Origin: Oegoconia quadripuncta | Lineage: Eukaryota > Arthropoda > Insecta > Lepidoptera > Autostichidae | DNA length: 64,000 nucleotides | NCBI GenBank assembly: GCA_949316235.1 | Contig: OX438750.1 | Location: 15,378,865 to 15,442,864, forward strand | Reading direction: 5' to 3' | In this document: one piece after another, positions 19,059-28,860 of the stretch | Layout: every line of letters starts with the position of its first letter | How positions within the stretch are numbered: position 1 is the first letter of the stretch | Notes under the pieces: model-generated | Seen by the model: only the letters and a program-made list of their open reading frames with translations | The model's database searches: none | Told to the model about the DNA's origin: nothing | Position numbers and translations under genes: made by a program

Positions 19059-19263
19059 CTGCAATAAAAAAAACCTGCTAAGTACCTATCACAAGTTAGC
19101 TGGATACAGGTCTGTACAAAATGGGTTTGGAAGAAAAAGACAATTACCTAAATTAGAGATAGACTTACCACTACTATCGACAATGTTTTCATAATAACAG
19201 AAAAAATTATACCTTTTTAACAATACAATTAAAAGCTAGGTTAACGAAATTTTTATGCCTTAC
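19059..19263 (-). other. Probable spliceosomal intron in the transposase (205 bp)
   Basis: On the minus strand the coding frame K-D is followed by G then GTAAGG (donor). After AT-rich sequence comes TTTTTTTTATTGCAG (acceptor), and exon 2 reads AAGGGTTCCATGCG. Splicing joins G to AA to give Glu, producing the continuous residues ILKD-EGFHAYH expected for a mariner transposase. Unspliced, the frame ends three codons past the donor. Confidence 0.8.
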
Positions 19264-19603
19264 CGTCCTTAAGAATTCTTAGAACTGTAGTCCTTGGAAT
19301 GCCAGTTCGTCTTGTTATTTTTCTGGAACTTGTAGACGGGTCTCTTTGAATTTCTTCCAATACTTCTTCCACTCGTTCCGGATCCCGGAATACAGCTCCG
19401 CGAGGTTGATTTCGCCCGGGGATACGTCCAGCCATCAGGGTATTATGTGTATTATTAAAAACCCTGTGATCCGGGTAATGCTCCATTATTTCTCCTCGTC
19501 TTTCCAAGGCCTCTCGATAAAGCCTCGCAGCTTCACTACCGTTGCCTCGGGAAACGCCATAATAATAATGCATCTCTGCGTATTGGCTTAGTGAATAACT
19601 CAT
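19264..19603 (-). CDS. D41D transposase exon 1 (paired helix-turn-helix DNA-binding domain)
   Basis: Starts at the ATG at 19603-19601 (MSYSLSQYAEMHYYYG). The first helix-turn-helix is around GNGSEAARLYREALERRG. The second is around PERVEEVLEEIQRDPSTSSR to KITRRTGIPRTTVLRILKD, the typical T-R-x-I-A-x-x-x-G-I-P-x-x-T-V-x-R-I-L motif. This domain binds the terminal repeats. A GRNQPRG-like linker lies between the helices. The exon ends one base into a codon at a GTAAGG donor. Confidence 0.85.
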
Positions 19604-19654
19604 GGTACTGCACAAAGACAATCCAAATCACAGAGTAACTAGGACCGGTTGTTT

Positions 19655-19796
19655 GTAAGGCAAATCGGAGTCCAAAACACAAGCACAGGGTATTCGTAAG
19701 GCAAATCAGGGTCCAAAACACAAGCACAGGGTGATCGTAAGGCAAATCAGGGTCCAAAACACAAGCAGAGGTAATCGTGAGGCAAATCAGAGTCCA
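19655..19796 (-). repeat. 41 bp tandem repeat upstream of the transposase start
   Basis: Units at 19655-19695, 19696-19736, 19737-19776 and a partial fourth from 19777. Core: GTAAGGCAAATCAGGGTCC, then AAAACACAAGCACAGGG. It begins about 50 bp upstream of the transposase ATG, so it may be promoter elements or subterminal transposase-binding sites. Confidence 0.85.
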
Positions 19797-20197
19797 GTTA
19801 ACACAGCGCAAGTAGTTCAAGGGAAAGAAAATAACGTCAACGAGAGCAGTCTTATCACGCGCGATGGCAAGAAACGACTAACGTAACAAAAGACTCAAAC
19901 GCACCTTTTCGGCCGCGTGATTGGACTCCCCCGCCTTCCTACCCCGCTCCACCCCCGCGGTCCTTTTGTGTGCCCGTCGGTCACTGTCAGCCTCAAACCT
20001 CTCTGTTGCAGCTCGATACGAAATAGAGCCCGCTAGTACTTCTCGCTCAGACGTGCCGAGATAGCACAAGGGGCGGGTCTTGGAGCAAGTAAAAACGGTC
20101 CCGTTGCTACCTGCCCTTGGAATTCAATGGCATGTCCGCGTATAATTTCACAAAGATCACATTTTGAATCATAGTGCTAAAACCAAAGTTATTGTAG

Positions 20198-20824
20198 TAA
20201 AAATACACGAGCTGCAGTTATTTTACAGGAATTCCAAACAAAATGATTTTAAAATTACATTTTTAACTTTAATTTACCATAATAATAATAAAAAGTATGT
20301 AAAAGAATTTTTAACGCTTTAAATGATTTTTAATGATTTTCAGACTAACCGCCTTCAAAGGCCGATTGCAACAAAAAAAGCCTATTAAGTGCTATATTTT
20401 TTTTATTTATTATGGTAGTTAAGGACCTTGCAAAGTTTTAAAAGTTTGTTAAAAGCAATGGAAACTCCTTCTTGTATTTTTAAATTGAATTTGAATGTTT
20501 CAGTAAAACCTACTAAAAAGTTAATTTTTAACTTTCAACCCTTTTTTGAGCAACTTTGAATAATTTCAGGAAGTTGAATTATTTTTTTTATTAAAACAAC
20601 ATTCAATACAATTATGTCACAAAAAAAAGATCTGCTAAATACCTACTACAAAAAAAGATATGAATTTTTGAAACCTGGCTTGCAGAAAACATCCAAAAAT
20701 CACAAAAAAATTAACAACTCGAAAAATACAAAAAATCGCGGAACATACATGGGGTATTTTCGGACACACCCCAGTATGAGGTATCTAAAAAAAATTTGTT
20801 GACGTCACTAGTTGGACCACCCTG
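20198..20824 (-). repeat. Right terminal inverted repeat (627 bp)
   Basis: Inverse of 17571-18196, ending GACGTCACTAGTTGGACC, ACCCTG, then TA. Confidence 0.9.
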
Positions 20825-20954
20825 TATAATAGTAAAAAGTAAACATTATCTATGTAGATTAAGCTATAAAAATGTCATTATATAAAGATATACCGGTATA
20901 ATATTATTATATTGTTATATATATATTTAAAATATTAATATAAAAAGATATACA

Positions 20955-21475
20955 GATATTAGATTAGGATATTATATGAAGGAGTGCTTCAGTATCATCG
21001 AAGCTTAGAGATTTACGCCAGGAAGTAACGGTTTTTTTACACGAAAATTTTGACAAATGGTAGATTTTTAGGACTTTGTTCATCTTATTATAAAGGAAAC
21101 CTCCCAGGAAAATAAAGAATTTATTGGTAAACGCTTTTAAAAATTGTGTATCGGGACATACTCCATGTTTGAGTCGCTTGTTTGCATTAGTGTTGGGGTC
21201 ATATTTTAGTTGTGAATGCTGTCTTAAAATAGTCTGAAGGACAAATAATTTCCGAACAGATAGAACATCAAGAAGCGGATAAAGATCCTTGGAGGGGTAA
21301 CGGAATGGTAGAGAGAGACTGACTTTTAGAACAGCTCTTTGAGCCCTTTCAATTTTCAATAGTCTGCTCTTGCCAGTACCGCCCCATACTGTTATACAAT
21401 AACCTATGATTGACTGGCAGAGGGCAAGGTAGATCATTCTCAGTATCTTTTTAGGTACCAAGAGCCTCTGATATA
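20955..21475 (-). pseudogene. Jockey/CR1-group LINE reverse transcriptase C-terminal fragment
   Basis: An open stretch of about 165 codons at 20964-21461 on the minus strand. It starts in the thumb region (LRMIYLALCQSIIGYCITVWGG), continues with LLKIERAQRAVLKVSL, and ends with a Lys-rich tail. The catalytic FADD core is missing, so it is a 5'-truncated LINE. The I-x-Y-C-x-x-V-W-G and I-E-R-x-Q-R-A motifs are typical of Jockey/CR1-type elements. Not similar enough to the other LINE remnants here to be the same family. Confidence 0.75.
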
Positions 21476-21586
21476 AGTTGCAGACAGAAAGACAGATGGA
21501 TATTGCGTACCTATAAGGGTTTCTTGTTGAAGAGGAACCTAAAAAGCAAGGATTATGTAAAGCAAACCATTATTAATTTTTTTTAA

Positions 21587-22190
21587 TTTTTTTTTTTAAT
21601 GAGAGGGCGGCAAACGAGCATGCGGGTCACCTGATGGAAAGCAATCACCGCCGTCCATGGACACCCGCAACACTGTAGGCTCGTTTCTTGAAGGTTCCAA
21701 TGTGGTACTCGTTCGGGAATACCGCTGCCGGAAGTCCGTTCCACAGGGTGGTCGTACGTGGTAAGAAGTTTCTTGAGAAATGTACAGTGGTAGACTTCCA
21801 CTCATCCAGGTGATGTGGATGGAAATTTAATTTACGGCGAGAAGTGTATCGGTTAAATTGAGCAGCGGGCATTAGCTCGAACAGTTCTTCAGAACACTCC
21901 CCACTGAAAAATGCGATAGAGAATGCAGAGGGACGCGACGTCTCTTCGCAACGCCAGGGGATCCAGTCGGTCAGTGAGACTCTTGGCCGACAATTCGGAC
22001 TGCGCGACGTTGAACGCGGTCAAAAGGAAGAAGCTGGTACTGAGGTGCCCCAGCCCACAGGTGAGAACAATACTCCACGTGCGGCCGAACTTGCACCTTA
22101 TAAAGTTGAAGGCGGTGAGCCGGCGTGAAGTAACGAGCCGTTCTACTGAGGACACCTAACTTTTTGGAGGCGTTCTTCTTTGCAATTCGA
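21587..22190 (-). pseudogene. LINE-D reverse transcriptase C-terminal remnant
   Basis: On the minus strand the pieces read KKLGVLSRTARYFTPAHRLQ, LYKVQVRPHVEYCSHLWAGA, FDRVQRRAVRIVGQ, then in another frame LTDRLDPLALRRDVASLCIL and YRIFQWG. In a further frame come KLNFHPHHLDEW and [20 protein letters not shown] with [13 protein letters not shown]. Three frames are used, so it has at least two frameshifts. The 3' UTR (CGCTTGCCGCCCTCTCATT-type) and a poly(A) (T-run at 21588-21598) follow. This is a Jockey-group LINE common in Lepidoptera. Another copy is at 47099-47368. Confidence 0.85.
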
Positions 22191-22234
22191 ATGCTAATTA
22201 AATGAAATAATGCAAATGCTACAGATGTGTATTT

Positions 22235-22535
22235 CCTCTCATCATCATCATCATCAGCCCGTAAACATCCCACTGCAGGGATATGGGCCTTCCATCGTTT
22301 ATGGGGTCCAATTATCCAATGCGGGTTGGGGACTTCACATGCCTTTGAATTTTTATTTCTCAGGCATGCAGGTTTCCTCACAATGTTTTTCCTTCACCAT
22401 TTAGGAGCAGTCGGATAAATGCACGTGTAATTAAATTAAATTTAAAAACTCATTTGTACATGGCCTGCCTGGGAACCGAACTCGGACCTCCCAAATTGGG
22501 AGACGGCGTCTTAACCGCTGAGCCACCGATGCTCC
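22235..22535 (-). repeat. tRNA-derived SINE (SINE-K)
   Basis: Read on the minus strand: A box GGTGGCTCAGCGGTTAAGAC, B box-like GGTTCCCAGGCAGGCC, then TTATCCGACTGCTCC, AGGAAACCTGCATGCCTGAG and CAGTGGGATGTTTACGGGC, ending in (GAT)n. Other copies: 40868-42410 (interrupted) and 54440-54650. Confidence 0.8.
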
Positions 22536-22539
22536 TTAT

Positions 22540-23480
22540 TTCCTCTGATATAATAAAATAAATATGTACAAAGCTAAGCTAAACATAAAAACCATTTATT
22601 GGACTAAAGTATTGTAAAATATACAAAACAATTTCCTCGGCCATGACGTGACATTTGAAAGGGTCCGCCGAGATAAGTTTGTAGAAACCTAATCTGACTT
22701 GTGTTAGACAAGAAAAACTGAGCTGTCTCCCGTGCTGAAAAATAAAAGAACACAAGACTTCTATATTCTTCGGAACTTTTAATTGCGCAGTTTTCAGAGC
22801 TGAAATGGAAGATGAAAAATCTATACGAGAGATAAATTTATTAGTATTTAGAGTATAATATTAAGTTAAAAAATTTTACGAATTCAAATGATACTTATAT
22901 CCTAAAAAATTTTCGACTATGGACTATGCGTAATATTAGTTCAGTTCGGATAGCATTTCAGACCGAATTTAGATTTAGTTAGTTATTGTAATATTGGCTT
23001 TATCGTAATAATCACTTTGGTAGATGTGGAACTCGATTACAACCGAATCGAGGCTTTTTTTAGCCCCATTATTTCCTTAGTAATTCGCCAAAATTCACTA
23101 CAAAAATTCATTGAGGTCATTTATTTATGAATATCACAGGATAAATTATATTTTAAAAAAAGTAAGAAGAATTGAGACTCCAAGGCACGGCATCCAGAAC
23201 ACTGCCACATTTAAAAATACTGACTCGTAATACAAAAATAATTGTTGTCTGATTCGAAGCCAACTCTTAAAATCCTTAAATTGAAAATTGAATTCAAAGT
23301 TCTCGTTTACGATCTTCTTTCTGTCTCAGACCATTTAGGGTCTCTTTAATGCGCCGTTAGTGTTCAACCGGGAAGTTTTATAGGCGTTTTATTACTTGGT
23401 TCAAAGACGTTTAATCATTTAAATTTGGTATAAAAAAAGTACATGAAACCAACATCTGTTATTAAAATGAATGTTGACGA
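22540..23480. other. Intergenic, nothing recognised
   Basis: AT-rich with no convincing coding region; a few T/A runs only. Confidence 0.4.
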
Positions 23481-23482
23481 CC

Positions 23483-23606
23483 AATTTGGTGTAGTGGATA
23501 GTGTATCTGTCACGGAAACCAATGGTTGCCTGTTCGAATCCCGTCAAAGGTAAGTGTTTGTGTCGTTAACATTTATTCCAGAGTCATGGATGTTTATATG
23601 TTTTTT
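23483..23606 (+). repeat. SINE-F head copy
   Basis: TTTGGTGTAGTGGATAGTG (A box), TGCCTGTTCGAATCCCG (B box), then GTTTGTGTCGTTAACA and GAGTCATGGATGTTTAT. Confidence 0.7.
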
Positions 23607-23745
23607 TATTAATGGAAATACTGAAAACGAGAATACAAATCAAAAAAATTGTACTTAAATGATTTATCCATTACAAAAATAGTCGCAGGTCTTGCAGGGC
23701 CTCAAGGGTTTATATCTTAGTTTTTATATGTAAAATCAAGCTTTA

Positions 23746-23868
23746 TTTTTTTTTTATGAACAAAGGGTTGGTACTTGACCTCAATCACACCTGATGTTAA
23801 GTGAAGATGAGGTCGATGGTGGAAGCGTACTGACCCGGAAACCCCTACACATTTGAGGGACTGGCTAA
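23746..23868 (-). repeat. SINE-B 3' fragment
   Basis: T-run, GGGTTGGTACTTGACCTC, GATGAGGTCGATGGTGG, CACATTTGAGGGACTGG; truncated at the CTGGCTA block. Confidence 0.75.
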
Positions 23869-23869
23869 A

Positions 23870-24420
23870 AAAAATTATAAGAAAAAGCACAGAACCTCTT
23901 GGCGGAACGATTGAATAAATCGAATGATTGAACGAATCGTTCATTCACAGAACGGGGAATTGATAACGTGTTGCCCATTCCATAGTAAAATTAAATTTCC
24001 GAATCTCGTATCTATTTCACGCTTAATTTCAAAATGCATTGGTCACACGAGTATAATGGTTTTGTATGAGGCTCAGGGGTATTATTATGTTATTTCTTCA
24101 ATATCGCCATCGTTTATCAACATAAACATATGACGTGTGATTGGCAAGGTCATCGCTCGCTCAGCAATTTGACGGTCTCTCATTGGTCAACGTTATCAAT
24201 GGCGACATCGAAAAAGTTACACAATGCAAATGTTGTATAAATCACATATTCCCATCTTGTGACAAATCCTATATTTCTTCAAGTTTCCCTATCAAGTGAA
24301 TGTAGAGATGGCTGCTACAGTCAGAGGATGGGTCTTATCTTGCCTATAAAGCTTACTGCATAATAATGAGCACCGATGCACTACCAGTCGTTACAGTGGC
24401 TGGCATATCTGGAAGTTGCC
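23870..24420. other. Intergenic, nothing recognised
   Basis: No clear gene. A TTGTATAAAT motif at 24232-24241 is TATA-like but has no supported transcript. Confidence 0.35.
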
Positions 24421-24423
24421 GCC

Positions 24424-24930
24424 TTTCGACGACCTATTTGGTGTAGTGGTTACAAGCCCTGACCGCAATACAAAAGGTCACAGATTCGAATCTCGCTAGA
24501 GGCATATGTTTGTGTGATGAATACAGATACTTGTACCCAGTCATGGATGTTTTCATTTATATACAAGGTTATATCTTGTATAGAAAAAAGTCGACACACC
24601 TCAATTAGGTCCATATATTTTGTAATCAATATGGCTGAAAAAAATAAAATAAAGGTTTGTTGCGAATTTGTTACTGTTATGTTTCCGCTTGTAGGGTGTT
24701 TATCATTCTTTAGTTAGATAAATAATGAAGGAACAAATATAACAACATATTTTATAGCCGAAACGATTCTATACGTGCGTCTAACCAAACTAATTTCAGG
24801 TTTCCGGTATACAATAAATAATCTTGTATATCAACCACCTGGTATCACTAATACCTAGCCTAGTTGCTAAGTGTGGAACTAGATGGCGCTGTGTGTATGT
24901 CCATGGATAATATTATATTATTGTTAATTC
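24424..24930 (+). repeat. SINE-F copy with an internal insertion
   Basis: Head at 24424-24560 (TTTGGTGTAGTGGTTACAAG, CAGATTCGAATCTCGC) and tail at 24820-24905 (CAACCACCTGGTATCAC, AACTAGATGGCGCTGTGTG). The two parts are contiguous in the copies at 47.7 and 59.0 kb, so about 250 bp near 24565-24815 were inserted. The insert has TATACAAGGTTATATCTTGT at its left border and ATCTTGTATATC at its right. Confidence 0.65.
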
Positions 24931-24959
24931 AATGTGAGTTATTATTAAAATTAATTGAC

Positions 24960-25052
24960 CTCGTCTTTGTGAATAATAGAATAGAATGTGTTTTAAAAAA
25001 GTATTTTAAATACAATGGGACATCATCACATTCTATTATTCACAAAGACGAG
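24960..25052 (+). repeat. Hairpin with perfect 23 bp arms
   Basis: CTCGTCTTTGTGAATAATAG plus AAT at 24960-24982 pairs exactly with 25030-25052. The loop is 47 nt. It sits just past a SINE-F tail. Confidence 0.8.
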
Positions 25053-25054
25053 TA

Positions 25055-26050
25055 ACATGAACCAAACTGGAATGTTTTGTTTTATATCGTTAATGAGTTT
25101 CTGTGCCCATCCTGGATAAGATAGATAAAACGTTGATTTGCATATTACGTAAATACATACAAAAATATTCGACCGCGCAGTAATTCTACTTGGTGGTATG
25201 GTTTTCGAAATGTGGCCTTATTTCTGAGCAGTAGATAATTTAAAAGTAAAAAAGTAAAAAATAGTAACCTCATCAGCTTCTGAAATAAAATAATACGAAA
25301 TTATAAGTTCAAGACTTCAATTAATTTTAATAATAACTTACATTTAATTAATAATAATATAATATTAATATCCTTGGACATACACACAGCGCCATCTAGT
25401 TGCCAGCATGAAATATTTCAGCAAAATCGGCTCCTGGATTAATCTGTCTACCAATCAAATTTCATCGAAATCCATCTAACCGTTTAGGCGTGAAGAGATA
25501 ACAAACATATGTATACACACACAATCAATCAATCAATCAAATACGCTTTATTGTTTAATTAAGGAAGGTACATTTACACACACACATACATTTTATTTCC
25601 CACGCTTCCCAAAGATTTGCACAATCTTGCCCATTTTATAATATTAGTTGGATTATTGTTGTAGTACTTATTATATCTTTGCTGAGTTAATTAGATACTA
25701 TATATTATAACACTTGCAAATTTTTACAGATTTTTTTACGAAACGTCTACTTTATACGAGATTATTTAGCATTCAGAGCATAAGCCTGCGTAAACGTAGG
25801 CTTAACTAAACCATTTGGCACGAGCGTCGCTCAGAATTAAAGAGGCAGGATGCACTAGGCCATTAGTCTGGGGATTTCGGTTTGTTTACTGACCTACAAA
25901 ATAGTAACCTTCACCTCCGTATAGGAAAGATCATATTAAATGATTGAGGATAGGAAGAGCTATAAGATCTCTTTACTTGACTACGGCGAGGAAAAGTAGG
26001 GCAATGTGGAAACATACATGCAGACGCGTGGAAACCACCTGCCTTGAGAG
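25055..26050. other. Intergenic with repeat scraps
   Basis: Contains a SINE-F tail scrap at 25370-25405 (ACACACAGCGCCATCTAG), a scrap with AAATTTCATCGAAATCC at 25455-25475, and an (AATC)n run at 25525-25541. A LINE-related scrap around 25110-25175 (GATAAAACGTTGATTTGC, AAATATTCGACCGCG) resembles 7.42 and 50.10 kb. No gene supported. Confidence 0.45.
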
Positions 26051-26480
26051 CCTTCGTTTTAACCCCCAACGAAAAACGATGGGTGTTTTGTGTTGGACTT
26101 TGTCCGGACGTATCTTAGTCAGGCAAGGTCCGATTTGAGTGTATTTTTCTTCAATGAAGTGCTAAACGAGAGGACAGGTTCTTAGACATGTTTAATGAAA
26201 ATTGGTTAAGCCGTTTCGAAGATATTTAACCTCTCTGTCCTCTCTTTCCTTTTTTCTTTTCCGCGGGTCAAGTATCTCGGCGAGCCTGTCAAATTTTCGA
26301 AAATACCTGCGGTGTTAAAAACGTTTAACTTGTGACACAGTTTTTTTGGTGTATTCCGATGAAATTATAGTCTTTGAAAGGCTTTCTAAAATGTAATTTC
26401 CTTGTTTGATGAAAATCGGTTAAACCGTTTCGAAGATATTAATTTTTTAACACTATATTTTGGTCTAGGTTTATCTGATG
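26051..26480 (+). repeat. Repeat family H copies
   Basis: TTTTAACCCCCAACGAAAAA, GATGGGTGTTTTGTG, GTCCGGACGTATCTTAG, and twice TTTGATGAAAATCGG / GGTTAA with CGTTTCGAAGATATT. Probably two overlapping or duplicated pieces. Confidence 0.55.
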
Positions 26481-26561
26481 GTTATAATCATTTGTTCAAA
26501 CAATCTTGTCAGGGGTTCTCAATTTTTCTTCAAATCTTGAAAATAAAATGACTCATTAAGT

Positions 26562-27105
26562 GTTATCAATTTGCAATTCCTCTTTACTGATGACTCCACT
26601 CCTGATTACGAACAACTTTCCCCCAGGAACCATGGTCGAATTCGATCACAAAAATATTCGATTACCCATACAATGGTGTCGATTTGGATTTACACCAACT
26701 AAACTATACTAAAACCAGTTTTAAAGTAGTACTGTGTCTTTCTCTTTGGAACAGTATGATGCGACAGCGCCACTCCAAAACTGGTTTTAGTTTAGTTTAG
26801 TTGGTGTATATCCGAATCGACACCATTGTAAACTATTTTGAAACCACTTTTGGTATGGGAGTCCAACTTTTTACGGCTGAATTCGGCTATGGTTCCTAGT
26901 TTTCGTTTCAACTATGCATTCGTAATCAGGAGGGAAGTCACCAGTCGAAATTGTTGGACTTCCATTACTAATGATGGTTTCAGAATGGATTACTTTATGT
27001 GGGTAATGAAAATTTTTTGATCGAATTCGACTATGGTCGCCTGGGGAAAGTTGTTCGTAATCAAGAGTAGCGTCACCAGTCAATGGGAATTACACAATTT
27101 GAAAT
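26562..27105 (+). mobile_element. MITE-G copy carrying a second MITE
   Basis: Left part CTTTACTGATGACTCCACTC and TCGAATTCGATCAC, right part GAGTAGCGTCACCAGTCAAT. The centre CCAACTTTTTACGGCTGAAT matches other MITE-G copies. A 158 bp element (26671-26828) interrupts it. Confidence 0.7.
26671..26828 (+). mobile_element. 158 bp MITE with ~52 bp TIRs, TA flanks
   Basis: Starts CAATGGTGTCGATTTGG and ends with its inverse; the arms extend about 52 bp to AAAACCAGTTTT with about three mismatches. TA immediately precedes and follows. The spacer is ~50 bp. The ends and TA preference suggest mobilisation by a Tc1/mariner-type transposase. Confidence 0.85.
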
Positions 27106-27727
27106 TCGCTTATCTTAGTCAGAGCTCATGAAGCTTTAATAGTATTTTAAACTAGTATTTCAATTTCAATTCAGAGCGCTTCACGTCCAAATGTACTTTT
27201 AGTACTTATTAAATATGTTGACCTAAAACAGAATTTAAGTTTAAATCCAACAGCCGTTCAGTTGGCGACACTTAATTTCCTCGGTGTTAGTTCGCGCTGA
27301 CCTAGCTCGTTTTTCATTACATTCCCTTCAACATTTTGAAACTGACTGCTGTTAATAAGAAAGGGTTAATTAGTTTGAACAAGTTTAACTTTTATTCTAA
27401 AGAAATTTGTCAAAATTGTCGAAGATTTTCCTTCACCTTTTCTTTAATTAATTAGCTTAGAGTCGCGAGAGGTTTCAACTTCTTGGCTTCGAAGTCGCGT
27501 TGGGAGCATGTTAGGAGGAATAACTTTGAAAACGCTCAATGTAACAAGTTCGCGTTTGTACATACCTACTTTCTGTTGTTCTGTTTTTTCATTCTTATGT
27601 TGAACAATACAGTATACACAAACAAACAACTCTCGAATTCCAAAGAATAGTTGTATTTGATTATTTTGGCTGAGTGCGACACATAGGTTATTTTAATTTA
27701 AGATGTCGCGATTACACTGAGTAGGTA
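27106..27727. other. Intergenic, nothing recognised
   Basis: No coding region or matched repeat. Confidence 0.35.
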
Positions 27728-28022
27728 TTTTTTTTTTTGCACGACAGGTTCGTACTTGACTTCAATCACATCTGATGTTAAGTGAAGATGAGGCCGAAGG
27801 TGGTAGCATACTGACCCGCAAACCCCATCTTATTTGGGGGACTGGCTATCTTATCTCTGACAACCGGAACACAACAATGCTATTATTAACATTGATGTTT
27901 GGCGGCAGATTTAGATAAGATGGTGGTAGCTAACCAGGCGGACATTTAATATGCCCTACCACCAACCAAACCGAGTACTAAAATATGTACCCCGCCTGGG
28001 GATCGAACCCGCGACCTCCGAA
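27728..28022 (-). repeat. SINE-B copy lacking the head
   Basis: T-run, GGTTCGTACTTGACTTC, CAAACCCCATCTTATTTGGG, then the B-box region GGGATCGAACCCGCGACC. It stops at 28022 where a family A repeat begins inside its own sequence. Confidence 0.75.
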
Positions 28023-28166
28023 AACCTCACGGCGAAACGAATGAACGGCTTTGGAAGAAATTTGGTGATATTTTTTATCCCGATAAAGTGAGTAGTTCTC
28101 GCGGGATAAACAAATTTTTGCGATAAAGTTATTCGACGCATGCGAAGCCGCGGACGGAAAGCTAGT
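28023..28166 (+). repeat. Family A repeat, 5'-truncated
   Basis: CACGGCGAAACGAATGAACG to GCGGACGGAAAGCTAGT. Confidence 0.75.
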
Positions 28167-28167
28167 A

Positions 28168-28496
28168 ATATTATAAATGCGAAAAGTTTGGATGTTTATT
28201 TGGTTGTTATATGTTTGTTCGTTGCTCATTCACGCTGTATTATACGGATACTATACGGATGAACGGATTTTGATGAAATTGGGTATAAAGGTGGAATATA
28301 CTCTGGATTGAGACATAGGTCAAAGTCAGTCAAAGTCAAAGTCAAAAATGCTTTATTTTGTAGGTACACAGAGTACCCAGAGTACACTTATAATATTTTT
28401 TATCCCGATAAAGTAAGTAGTTCCCGCGGGATATACAAATTAAACATATCCGCGATGTTATTACACGCAGGCGAAGCCGCAGGCCGAAAGCTAGTG
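28168..28496 (+). repeat. Family A repeat, long copy in tandem
   Basis: Starts ATATTATAAATGCGAAAAG directly after the previous copy's CTAGTA. It contains an extra segment (GTCAAAGTCAAAGTC, ATGCTTTATTTTGTAGG) and ends CCGAAAGCTAGT at 28496. The extra segment is itself a tail motif seen at 30.88-30.92 kb. Confidence 0.75.
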
Positions 28497-28585
28497 TATG
28501 TATATTTATGGAGTATAATGCGGAGCCGGGGTAGGTCTTTAGTAATTAATACCTACGTAAATTAACTAGTTCTGCATGCATATAA

Positions 28586-28621
28586 ATTGATTTATGCAAC
28601 ATTCTCATTGCATAAATCAAT
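28586..28621 (+). repeat. Hairpin with perfect 14 bp arms
   Basis: ATTGATTTATGCAA and TTGCATAAATCAAT around an 8 nt loop. Confidence 0.85.
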
Positions 28622-28674
28622 GCGACGCTTGATGGCTAATGTACCTAAGCTATTTTGCATAGTCTATTTTAAAC

Positions 28675-28860
28675 CCAGACGAAAAACGACGGGTGTTAGG
28701 TATTTGACGGCGTAGTGTGTGTATGTCCAGTCTTTGTCCGGATGTATCTTAGTAATGCGTGGTCCGATTAGTGGAGGAAGCCACATGTTTGATGAAAATC
28801 TGTTAAGCCATTTCGAAGAGCTTTTAACACAGTTGTTTGATGTATTTGAATGATATCATA
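28675..28860 (+). repeat. Repeat family H copy
   Basis: AAACCCAGACGAAAAACGAC, GGGTGTTAGGTATTTG, GTCCGGATGTATCTTAG, TGATGAAAATCTGTTAAGCC. Confidence 0.55.

Larger units (their letters stand above)
17571..20824 (-). mobile_element. Complete D41D mariner-type transposon with long TIRs
   Basis: 3254 bp element beginning CAGGGTGGTCCAACTAG and ending in its inverse, flanked by TA on both sides (17569-17570, 20825-20826). The terminal inverted repeats are about 626 and 627 bp and nearly identical. The interior carries a minus-strand transposase in two exons and a tandem subterminal repeat. TA target choice, CAGGG ends and the transposase motifs place it in the IS630/Tc1/mariner superfamily. The spacing of 41 residues between the last two catalytic Asp residues fits the group called DD41D (rosa-like). 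TIRs this long are unusual for the superfamily. A frameshift in exon 2 suggests the copy is no longer autonomous. Confidence 0.9.

Noticed and set aside
18820..19194. 124-codon plus-strand open frame
   Set aside because: Antisense of transposase exon 2 and intron.
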